5,023 nt of DNA from an uncultured Butyrivibrio sp. (lineage in GTDB: Bacteria; Bacillota; Clostridia; Lachnospirales; Lachnospiraceae): contig NZ_CAMVPU010000125.1 of the NCBI RefSeq assembly GCF_947169445.1, positions 1 through 5,023 of the forward strand, written 5' to 3'. Below are positions 1-4,879 of this stretch, one piece after another (the stretch's first letter is position 1; each line of letters starts with the position of its first letter). The notes beneath the pieces are model-generated. The model did not search any database. It saw only the letters and a list, made by a program, of their open reading frames with translations, and had not been told where the DNA came from. The position numbers and the translations under genes were made by a program.

Positions 1-53
1 ACCTCCATGATCATCCATTCGCTTTCACTTGGAAGCATCTCTTCTCTTGGCAT
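1..53 (-). CDS. Probable BlaI/MecI/CopY-family transcriptional repressor, N-terminus only
   Basis: Only the first 17 codons (plus two bases) are in the window, and the gene runs off the left edge. The start ATG (51-53) is preceded on the minus strand by GGGAGG (60-65) with a 6-nt spacer, which is a strong ribosome binding site. The peptide contains SESEWMIME. This resembles the opening of BlaI/MecI-family winged-helix repressors, which start with a short leader followed by a SEWEVMKVLW-like helix. Members of that family bind dyad operators and are often paired with a BlaR1-type membrane sensor protease, so such a gene might lie further left. The call rests on one short motif. No TACA-TGTA operator of the classical kind was seen upstream (66-156). 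Confidence 0.55.
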   Translation of the reverse strand, partial: MPREEMLPSESEWMIME

Positions 54-91
54 AACGTACCTCCCACTTGCGCATAATCAAAGCTTTTCTT

Positions 92-160
92 ATTTAAGAA
101 TAACATATAAAATAACAAGCATTAATCATAAACGCAAATTAATAAACATTTAAGAATTAC
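92..160. repeat. Pair of 13-bp near-identical direct repeats (ATTTAAGAATWAC)
   Basis: ATTTAAGAATAAC (92-104) and ATTTAAGAATTAC (148-160) differ at one position and lie 56 bp apart. The first also forms the imperfect dyad TTCTTA-TT-TAAGAA (87-100), and the second overlaps the stop codon of the neighbouring coiled-coil gene. The 103-bp gap between the two minus-strand genes holds no G/C-rich terminator. The repeats could be operator sites for the downstream repressor gene, or chance in A/T-rich DNA. Confidence 0.3.
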
Positions 161-729
161 GTCTTTATATCTACACTATGATTTACAGAAATACTAGCAG
201 ATACCTCTGATGGTGTAGTGGGAGCAACTCTCTCATCGATATGAGGACCACTGGTATTATAAGTTGATGCTGACTTAGTTTTAACTTCTACACCGGCAAC
301 AGTAATCTGTTTTTCTTCGCCTTCACCAGGAATCTGAACATTTCCGGAAGCCTTTTCAGCAATCTGTTCCTGAAGCTGCTCGGCCTGCTCTCTTCTCTCA
401 GCACGTTTCTTCTCGCGCTGCTTTTCAATACGTTCATTCTGCTTTTGTTCCTCAGCATCTGCTTTGGCTGCTTCGTTCATGTTGCTGTTAAGCTCAGATA
501 ACTGTGACATTTCCTGCTGACCTATTTCAGTAGCTTTTTTCTGTATGTGCTCCAGTTCTTCTTTCTTTTTTGTAACGTCTCCACCTCTACCGGAATCCAG
601 CTTAATCTCTGCTTTCAATACTCCGACTTTTCCGTCCATCTGTGACTTTATTGCATGCTGAGCCTTAACCTGTTTCATGGAACTGCTGGCAGATATAAGT
701 GATCTTGTCATTACATTTGATAAAGCCAT
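157..729 (-). CDS. Hypothetical coiled-coil protein, 190 aa
   Basis: I do not recognise this family. The start ATG at 727-729 is chosen because GGAGG (737-741) lies 7 nt upstream. An in-frame ATG 33 bp further out (760-762) has no such site and would place this binding site inside the gene. The product begins MALSNVMTRSL and has no cysteines, signal peptide or membrane segment, so it is probably cytoplasmic. Residues about 52-127 are rich in K, E, Q and R with a central KQREKKRAERREQAEQLQ stretch, a long charged helix and likely coiled coil. Residues about 131-190 are a low-complexity tail (G, T, S, P, V) that looks disordered. It ends TAA 103 bp before the repressor-like gene on the same strand. 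A structural or scaffold role is possible, but no function can be assigned. Confidence 0.75.
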   Translation of the reverse strand: MALSNVMTRSLISASSSMKQVKAQHAIKSQMDGKVGVLKAEIKLDSGRGGDVTKKKEELEHIQKKATEIGQQEMSQLSELNSNMNEAAKADAEEQKQNERIEKQREKKRAERREQAEQLQEQIAEKASGNVQIPGEGEEKQITVAGVEVKTKSASTYNTSGPHIDERVAPTTPSEVSASISVNHSVDIKT

Positions 730-808
730 TTGTCTACCTCCGTGTATTATGCTTCTATCCATAAAGTGCCTAAAAATATGTATAGTTATCCTTACAACTT
801 ATTTATCG

Positions 809-841
809 GATAACAATCGTTAATAGTTAATAGTTGTTATC
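809..841. promoter_or_regulatory. 33-bp imperfect dyad (GATAACAA...TTGTTATC), putative operator
   Basis: The arms GATAACAA (809-816) and TTGTTATC (834-841) are perfect inverse complements. Inside them are inverted TTAA tetramers separated by TAG, so 12 of 15 positions per half-site are symmetric about the centre. The interior also holds two tandem GTTAATA heptamers (819-832). The dyad lies about 80 bp upstream of the start of the minus-strand coiled-coil gene, a position that suits an operator for a dimeric regulator. A recombination core is the alternative, but no matching sequence occurs at the right end of the element. Confidence 0.4.
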
Positions 842-894
842 ATTTTTTTATTATTCTAAGTACAATGCTCTTATCTTTAGCACGTTAATATTTG

Positions 895-902
895 TAAAAA
901 AG
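895..902 (+). repeat. Candidate left attachment repeat (TAAAAAAG)
   Basis: An 8-bp sequence identical in direct orientation to 4880-4887. It lies 6 bp outside the first CCAAATG repeat at 908. The mirror layout at the other end is what a tyrosine integrase att site with inner arm-type sites would give. It is short and A-rich, so chance is a serious alternative. Confidence 0.25.
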
Positions 903-907
903 CGTCC

Positions 908-950
908 CCAAATGTCCCCAAAAATAACCCAAATGGCAACCAAATGGCAC
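908..950 (-). repeat. Iteron cluster A: four CCAAA(T)-type units
   Basis: CCAAATG occurs at 908-914, 929-935 and 940-946, with a degenerate CCAAAAA at 918-924. The steps are 10, 11 and 11 bp. The last two units are almost identical over 11 bp (CCAAATGGCAA and CCAAATGGCAC). A second overlapping repeat, GTCCCC, occurs at 904-909 and 914-919. The spacing of about one helical turn puts all units on one face of the DNA. The motif reappears inverted at the right end of the element (CATTTGG, 4861-4867). Confidence 0.65.
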
Positions 951-1034
951 TTTTAAATTCAAATTACATTGCTTAAACTTAAAATGCGTAGAGAGTATTA
1001 GCTCTAATGCATTATATTATAAAATACTGTTGTG

Positions 1035-1089
1035 GACGTCCCAATTTTGTCACAGTTTTGTCCCGACTTTGTCCTATCTTTGTCCATTG
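1035..1089 (+). repeat. Iteron cluster B: four TTTGTC units in exact 11-bp register
   Basis: TTTGTC begins at 1046, 1057, 1068 and 1079, exactly 11 bp apart. The last three units read TTTGTCC. A fifth, degenerate unit in the same register begins at 1035 (GACGTCC). The bases between the cores vary, so this is a protein-binding array rather than a simple microsatellite. The last unit runs into the -35 box of the promoter at 1087. A further TTTGTC lies inside the leader hairpin at 1304-1309. Confidence 0.7.
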
Positions 1090-1114
1090 AAAACAATTCT
1101 ACAGGAGCTAAAAT
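1087..1114 (+). promoter_or_regulatory. Predicted sigma-A promoter of the pri-rep operon
   Basis: TTGAAA (1087-1092) and TAAAAT (1109-1114) each match the consensus at five of six positions and are separated by 16 bp. Transcription would start near 1121. The -35 box overlaps the final 11-bp repeat of cluster B, so a protein bound to the array should block RNA polymerase, as in autoregulated iteron replicons. The transcript would meet a terminator-like hairpin within about 70 nt. Confidence 0.5.
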
Positions 1115-1156
1115 AGTATAAGAAAAAGAATAAAATATAGGCGTCTCAATCACAGG

Positions 1157-1190
1157 GCAATCAAGAATTTTCCTGGTTGCTTTTTTATTT
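1157..1190 (+). terminator. Intrinsic terminator or attenuator in the pri-rep leader
   Basis: GCAATCAAGAA (1157-1167) pairs with TTCCTGGTTGC (1170-1180), with one G-T wobble and one A-C mismatch, and is followed by TTTTTTATTT (1181-1190). It is oriented for plus-strand transcription and lacks a T-tract on the other strand. It lies about 210 bp before the primase gene start. It could therefore end a short RNA from the 1087 promoter, attenuate the operon, or shield the origin from traffic. Confidence 0.55.
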
Positions 1191-1204
1191 GCTTTTGCCA
1201 AATA

Positions 1205-1286
1205 AGCGTAACGTAAAAAATGTATAATAAGCGAATGCGCCGTTCCGAGTTTTCGAGGTGTAATGGGGTTTGGGGCGTTACGCTCC
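1205..1286 (+). ncRNA. Structured leader segment with a long-range 9-bp inverted repeat
   Basis: AGCGTAACG (1205-1213) is perfectly inverse-complementary to CGTTACGCT (1276-1284). The right arm can instead fold locally: TTGGGGCG (1270-1277) pairs with CGCTCCAA (1281-1288) around TTA. The two foldings are mutually exclusive, as in attenuation leaders. This 80-base stretch also has noticeably more G/C than the DNA before it. A TATAAT at 1223-1228 has no convincing -35 box. I see no known riboswitch class. Confidence 0.35.
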
Positions 1287-1385
1287 AACAAGCAAAAATG
1301 GCATTTGTCACACAAATGCACTGCTTGCCACTTTTTTATAGCCCTCGTAGGGATTCTTGAGAAGCGGCGCCACTGCTGGGTTTAA
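1263..1385 (+). CDS. Possible 40-codon leader ORF coupled to the primase gene
   Basis: ATG at 1263 follows GAGGTG (1255-1260), a recognisable but close-set ribosome binding site. The ORF reads MGFGALRSNKQK... and ends ...LEKRRHCWV at TAA (1383-1385). That stop overlaps the primase gene's ribosome binding site (1384-1391), so a terminating ribosome could feed translation of the primase gene. The ORF also runs through the hairpin at 1289-1327, so a translating ribosome would prevent it from forming. The peptide has no domain I recognise. It may be only an open frame over a conserved RNA structure, so confidence is low. Confidence 0.25.
   Translation: MGFGALRSNKQKWHLSHKCTACHFFIALVGILEKRRHCWV
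1289..1337 (+). terminator. Second terminator-like hairpin in the leader
   Basis: The outer stem CAAGCA (1289-1294) pairs with TGCTTG (1322-1327). The inner perfect stem GCATTTGT (1301-1308) pairs with ACAAATGC (1312-1319) around CAC. An asymmetric internal loop separates them. CCAC and then TTTTTT (1332-1337) follow. It sits 65 bp before the primase start and is oriented for plus-strand transcripts. A small CCCT-CGT-AGGG hairpin (1342-1352) follows. The T-run is four bases from the stem, so termination may be inefficient, which suits an attenuator. Confidence 0.45.
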
Positions 1386-1401
1386 AGGAGGTTTTGAATA
1401 T

Positions 1402-2010
1402 ATGAACAAGAAAAAGACAACCAACCAAAAAATGAGTATTTTCGAAGACATAAAAGAGAATATTACAACTCGTCAGGTAGCAGAAAGATATGGAATTGCG
1501 ATTAATCGTAATGGTATGTGCAGGTGTCCGTTCCATAATGATAGGATTCCAAGTATGAAGATTGATAAGAACTTCTACTGTTTTGGATGCGGCGAAAAAG
1601 GTGATGCCATAGATTTTGTCTCAAAGCATTTTGGACTTAGTCCCAAAGATGCTGCACTCAAAATCCGTGAAGACTTTGGTTTGAACACAAACACAAATTA
1701 CCATGCTCCACCCAAAGGTACATCTCCTAAAAAAATAAGCGAACAACATTTTAGAGAAATTGAAAAGCATTGCTATCTTGTTTTATGTGATTACCTGCAT
1801 CTGTTAGAAAAATGGAAAACTGAATATGCTCCCAAGGATGAAAACCATGAATGGCATCCTTACTTTTGCGAAGCTCTGAAGGAAATAGATCTGATTGAGA
1901 ATCTTCTGGATACAATTCTCTACGGAAATATTTCTGACAGAGCTTTTTTAATTACAAATTATGGAAGGAAGGTAATAGATATTGAAAGACGAATGGAACA
2001 GCTTAGATGA
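1402..2010 (+). CDS. CHC2 zinc-finger primase-like protein, 202 aa, without a TOPRIM domain
   Basis: This protein probably helps prime or load replication of the element. Residues 40-72 carry the DnaG-type zinc ribbon: CPFHND (C42, H45), then the typical PSMKI, then YCFGCGEKGDAIDF (C60, C63), giving C-x2-H-x14-C-x2-C. The upstream helix (residues 12-31) also fits the DnaG N-terminus. After about residue 95 the protein is a helical domain I do not recognise. No TOPRIM catalytic core is present, and 202 residues is too short for a full DnaG. It may therefore bind single-stranded DNA or recruit host primase. The ATG at 1402 follows AAAGGAGG (1384-1391) by 10 nt. An in-frame TTG at 1357 would put that site inside the gene. 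The stop overlaps the helicase gene by 29 nt, so the two are probably translationally coupled. Confidence 0.85.
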   Translation: MNKKKTTNQKMSIFEDIKENITTRQVAERYGIAINRNGMCRCPFHNDRIPSMKIDKNFYCFGCGEKGDAIDFVSKHFGLSPKDAALKIREDFGLNTNTNYHAPPKGTSPKKISEQHFREIEKHCYLVLCDYLHLLEKWKTEYAPKDENHEWHPYFCEALKEIDLIENLLDTILYGNISDRAFLITNYGRKVIDIERRMEQLR

Positions 2011-3376
2011 AAACACAAAGAAGGCTCTGCTTGATGTAGCAAGGCAATTGGAATCTGCCAGTAATGAAGTTAACTGGTTTGATCAAAAAGCAAACAGAAT
2101 TGATGAGGTGGAGTTCTGCTCATGGTTCATCAGAAGACATCCACTTAAATATGTTGGTGGAATCTTTTATGACATTGATGGAATTGTCAGCGAGGAAAAA
2201 CTCAAAAAGGAAATAGTTGATATCCTGAAACCTTACGTAAAAACCAACATAGTAAAAAAGGCTAAGCAGGTTCTTGATGCCATACGCTATGAGGTCCTTT
2301 GCGATTCAATGCCAAAACATACAGACAGGGTTCATTTTAAGAACGGAACCTATTTTATTGATGGCGGATTCATCCCTGAAAAGGAATTCTGTTCAAACCG
2401 CTTGCCTGTAAATTACAATCCAAATGCAAATGAACCTGTAAGGTGGCTTCAATTTCTTGATGAACTTCTTTTCCCTGAAGATATTGCTACTCTTCAAGAA
2501 TTCATGGGATACATTTTTATCCCCACAACTAAAGCCCAGGCAATGCTCCTTCTTGTAGGTAACGGTGGTGAAGGCAAGTCCAGAGTCGGTTTTGTCTGCA
2601 GAAATCTTCTCGGAAATAACATGACTGTATGCAGCGTTAATACACTGGCGAGCAACAGATTTGTTTTGGCGGATCAGGAAGGCATGCTCCTTATGATTGA
2701 TGATGATATGAAGATGGAGGCTCTTTCCGATACCGGCATTATTAAAGCTGTGGTTACCATGGAAGATAAGATGAACCTCGAACGTAAGGGTAAGCAGAGC
2801 TACCAGGGCTACCTAAACATCAGGATAATGGCTTTTGGTAATGGCTCTCTTAGTTCTCTTTATGATAAGTCAGATGGATTCTACCGAAGACAGATAACTC
2901 TCCGGGTAAAAGAAAAATCTGAAAACAGGATTGATGACAGAAACCTTTCGGAAAAGCTCACATCAGAGACAGAGGGAATTGTCCTCTGGTGTCTTGAAGG
3001 ATTAAAGAGGCTGATTGCCAATGAATTTCATTTCACAATAAGCGCGCGTACTGTTCAGAATCAAACAGAGCTTCGTAAGGATGAGGATAGCATCTTGGAT
3101 TTCTTTGAATCAGAAGGCTATATATCTTTCAAGGAAGAAGCCCTCTGTACAACAAAGGACTTGTATGAGGCCTATATGCTTTGGGCTAGCGAAAACCTTG
3201 TTAAGCCAAGATCTGAAAACTCTTTTTCCAGAGAAGTCAAGCAACGTGCCTCTAAGCTTGGAATAACCTACCTCAAGAACGTATCCATAGATGGAAAGAC
3301 CGCCAGAGGATACAAAGGTCTGTATGCCAACCATATCGTTGATAATGTACCTTTTGAGAAGTTCAAAGGCGCATAA
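1982..3376 (+). CDS. SF3 helicase, D5/P4-family replication initiator (Rep), 464 aa
   Basis: This is the likely initiator and replicative helicase of the element. Residues about 115-185 match the D5_N region (VHFKNGTYFIDGG, NRLPVNYNPNA, then a WLQFLDELLF helix). The SF3 ATPase follows: Walker A GNGGEGKS (193-200), Walker B LLMIDDD (236-242), sensor asparagine in MAFGNG (N287) and an arginine-finger region FYRRQI (R302/R303). Residues about 365-450 resemble the C-terminal DNA-binding winged helix of P4-type proteins (TTKDLYEAYMLW). No archaeo-eukaryotic primase domain is visible in the first 110 residues. The start is TTG at 1982, 9 nt after GAAGG (1968-1972) and overlapping the primase-like gene. 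The next in-frame Met (about residue 110) would remove the N-terminal region. It would be expected to form hexamers on the upstream iterons. Confidence 0.9.
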   Translation: MKDEWNSLDENTKKALLDVARQLESASNEVNWFDQKANRIDEVEFCSWFIRRHPLKYVGGIFYDIDGIVSEEKLKKEIVDILKPYVKTNIVKKAKQVLDAIRYEVLCDSMPKHTDRVHFKNGTYFIDGGFIPEKEFCSNRLPVNYNPNANEPVRWLQFLDELLFPEDIATLQEFMGYIFIPTTKAQAMLLLVGNGGEGKSRVGFVCRNLLGNNMTVCSVNTLASNRFVLADQEGMLLMIDDDMKMEALSDTGIIKAVVTMEDKMNLERKGKQSYQGYLNIRIMAFGNGSLSSLYDKSDGFYRRQITLRVKEKSENRIDDRNLSEKLTSETEGIVLWCLEGLKRLIANEFHFTISARTVQNQTELRKDEDSILDFFESEGYISFKEEALCTTKDLYEAYMLWASENLVKPRSENSFSREVKQRASKLGITYLKNVSIDGKTARGYKGLYANHIVDNVPFEKFKGA

Positions 3377-3521
3377 GGCATATAGGCACAGGTTTTTGAA
3401 GTTAATTCTTATAAATCACAACAAAATATCTCAATCAAGTTACACCTCATGTGCCTATGTGCCTATGTCCAGCAAGGACAATGGTTACGTAGGCTTTTTA
3501 TATGCCTTTAAAGTGCCTTAT
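3373..3521. repeat. Nested inverted repeats and GCCT-motif array between helicase and integrase genes
   Basis: ATAGGCACA (3382-3390) is inverse-complementary to two overlapping copies of TGTGCCTAT (3450-3458 and 3458-3466), which form a tandem 8-bp repeat ATGTGCCT. AAGGCATATA (3375-3384) is perfectly inverse-complementary to TATATGCCTT (3499-3508), and ATAAGGCA (3373-3380) to TGCCTTAT (3514-3521). The left arm overlaps the helicase stop codon, and the right arms run up to the integrase ribosome binding site. No terminator T-tract is present. It could be a regulator or excisionase site controlling the integrase gene, or a large RNA stem joining the two genes. Confidence 0.5.
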
Positions 3522-3533
3522 GGAGCCTGATAT

Positions 3534-4850
3534 ATGATTCAAAACGCAAAGGATACAACCCCAATTTCACAGCGTGATATCTTTGAGCAGATAAAAGTAC
3601 TTAATTCCAAGAAGCTCCGATTGGAAACCGATGCCGACTATGCTACTATAGACTCAGTCGGTGTTGTTATCGAAGATTTGGAAAAACAGATTTTACAACT
3701 CAAGATCCAGGCTATCGAAAAAGAGCTTGGGAAAAAGATAACCACTGTCAAAAAGCCGAATAAAACTTTATATTTAGTGTCTATCACAAAGGATGGCAAG
3801 AGAAAGCAGATATCAGCAACTTCTGTAGAAGCATTATATCAGAAGGTAATTGGTAGGATGCTCCCTGTCGCAGATACATACAATAGCACTGTTTCTGTAC
3901 AGGATGTATTTGATCTCTTTTCAGAGCATAACCACACTCCAATAGTTGATAATGATGGCTCAGTAACCTATCCGACCAGCACTGCAAGACGCAAGGATCA
4001 GTATTGGAATAAGTACTGGGCAGGGGATGTAATCTCCACTCTACCCATACAGACTGTGATTTCCGGGGATATCATTGACGCCTTCAAAAGACTTACTGCA
4101 AGCAGGAAGTACAACGCAAGACAGATTGATCAGGCTAAGAGCGTGCTTAAGCAAACTTTTGACTATGCTATCTGGCAGAAGATAATAACAATCAATCCAG
4201 TTATTTCTCTTCCAAACAACATGTGTCCTAAGAAAGCCAAGAGCATGGATAAGAAGAAGGCAACTTCCAAGGACTGGCGCTATAGCCTAGAGAATCACCT
4301 GAAGGCACTTCCCAAGCAGACAGTTTACTCACTTGCCATAAGATTCTGGCTTACATCAATGCAAAGAGTTGGTGAATGGCTTGCTATCACTTGGGATGAT
4401 GTTGATTTTGAAAAAGAGACACTAACAATAAAACACTCATTATCCAAAAGAGAAGTCGATGGAAAGCTTGTAGTGGTTGATGATGAGCATTTAAAGGCTG
4501 ATGAGGTGGCTAGAGAAATTCCACTGACAGATAAGGCACTTCACATATTGAAAGAGCTTTATCTTATCAATGGTCAAAAGAAATACGTTTTCAACAGTAA
4601 AGGTAATCTTCCTATCAGCACAAACCGCGTTAATGAGCATATTAAGATGTATTGCAAGGATATTGGCTTAGAGCCCATGTCGACTCATGCACAGAGACGC
4701 GGAGCAATTCAAGAAGCATATTCTATGCAAATGGTTGAGGATCAGATAAGAGTAACCGCAGGACATGCTGACAGTACAATGACCAGGTATTATAACAAGC
4801 AGAATAACAGAACACTGTCAAAAGAATGTCTCGAGGAACTTCTCGGTTGA
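3534..4850 (+). CDS. int: Tyrosine recombinase / integrase, 438 aa
   Basis: It catalyses site-specific integration and, with a directionality factor, excision. The catalytic set is visible: R278 in SMQRVGEW, K321 in EHLKADEVAREIPL, H385 and R388 in THAQRRG, H411 in TAGHAD, and the nucleophile in TRYYNK (Y420 by spacing, Y419 less likely). Residues about 117-215 form the SAM-like core-binding domain. Residues about 76-110 (LYLVSITKDGKRKQISA) look like the small beta-sheet arm-binding domain of Tn916/lambda-type integrases. Residues about 12-66 are a charged helix, possibly a coiled coil, which is unusual ahead of it. The ATG at 3534 follows GGAG (3522-3525) by 8 nt. It is last in the block, 157 bp after the helicase gene, with putative arm-type repeats directly after its stop. 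No excisionase gene is seen. Confidence 0.92.
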   Translation: MIQNAKDTTPISQRDIFEQIKVLNSKKLRLETDADYATIDSVGVVIEDLEKQILQLKIQAIEKELGKKITTVKKPNKTLYLVSITKDGKRKQISATSVEALYQKVIGRMLPVADTYNSTVSVQDVFDLFSEHNHTPIVDNDGSVTYPTSTARRKDQYWNKYWAGDVISTLPIQTVISGDIIDAFKRLTASRKYNARQIDQAKSVLKQTFDYAIWQKIITINPVISLPNNMCPKKAKSMDKKKATSKDWRYSLENHLKALPKQTVYSLAIRFWLTSMQRVGEWLAITWDDVDFEKETLTIKHSLSKREVDGKLVVVDDEHLKADEVAREIPLTDKALHILKELYLINGQKKYVFNSKGNLPISTNRVNEHIKMYCKDIGLEPMSTHAQRRGAIQEAYSMQMVEDQIRVTAGHADSTMTRYYNKQNNRTLSKECLEELLG

Positions 4851-4853
4851 TCA

Positions 4854-4877
4854 GGTCAAACATTTGGTCAAACAAAT
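4854..4877 (+). repeat. Tandem GGTCAAACA repeats after the integrase: putative right arm-type sites
   Basis: GGTCAAACA occurs at 4854-4862 and 4866-4874, a 12-bp step. The second copy sits in an ATTTG-GTCAAA-CAAAT dyad (4862-4877). Read on the minus strand the units are TTTGACC, one base from the TTTGTCC units of cluster B. CATTTGG (4861-4867) is the exact inverse of the CCAAATG units of cluster A. Related motifs facing inward at both ends suit integrase arm-type sites. Confidence 0.45.
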
Positions 4878-4879
4878 TC

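Larger units (their letters stand above)
904..1089 (+). other. Putative replication origin: two opposed iteron clusters around an A/T-rich core
   Basis: Cluster A (908-950) and cluster B (1035-1089) both have a period of about 11 bp and face opposite ways: TTTGG units read on the minus strand in A, TTTGTC units on the plus strand in B. Between them, 951-1034 has 20 G/C in 84 bases (about 76% A/T), a likely unwinding element. Two short-repeat clusters flanking a roughly 80-bp A/T-rich tract is the published plan of SaPI origins, which their SF3 Rep binds and melts. The SF3 helicase gene lies just downstream here, so it is the natural initiator. Integrase or excisionase arm-binding is an alternative for cluster A. 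Confidence 0.5.

Noticed and set aside
762..771. TAAAGTGCCT shared by 762-771 and 3509-3518
   Set aside because: A single 10-bp match is expected several times by chance in a window of this size, and the contexts are unrelated.
895..1090. CRISPR array
   Set aside because: The repeats are 6-11 bp with no 25-40-bp spacers, which fits protein-binding iterons and not CRISPR.
1223..1228. TATAAT as a second promoter -10 box for the primase gene
   Set aside because: No -35-like hexamer lies 16-18 bp upstream. The nearest, TTGCCA at 1195, is 22 bp away.
1231..1247. oriT-like sequence (GAATGCGCC) as a mobilisation nick site
   Set aside because: It only loosely resembles MOBQ nick regions, lacks the expected adjacent inverted repeat, and no relaxase gene is present.
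1004..1321. Minus-strand 105-codon ORF (MHLCDKCHFC...)
   Set aside because: It covers cluster B, the promoter and both leader hairpins on the opposite strand and has no convincing ribosome binding site. The open frame is best explained by the non-coding structured leader.
1357..1401. Upstream TTG start adding 15 residues to the primase-like protein
   Set aside because: No ribosome binding site precedes it, whereas AAAGGAGG lies correctly before the ATG at 1402 and would otherwise be inside the coding region.
1336..1536. Minus-strand 66-codon ORF
   Set aside because: It is antisense to the conserved zinc-ribbon region of the primase-like gene and shows no family resemblance.
3081..3334. Two out-of-frame ORFs inside the helicase gene (3081-3266 plus, 3110-3334 minus)
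   Set aside because: They are frame shadows of the C-terminal helicase domain, which is well supported by family resemblance.
3291..3530. Plus-strand 79-codon ORF bridging the helicase and integrase genes
   Set aside because: It starts inside the helicase gene in another frame, lacks a ribosome binding site, and its second half only translates the repeat-rich spacer.
3784..3987. Minus-strand 67-codon ORF inside the integrase gene
   Set aside because: It is antisense to the integrase arm-binding and core-binding domains, with no start signal.
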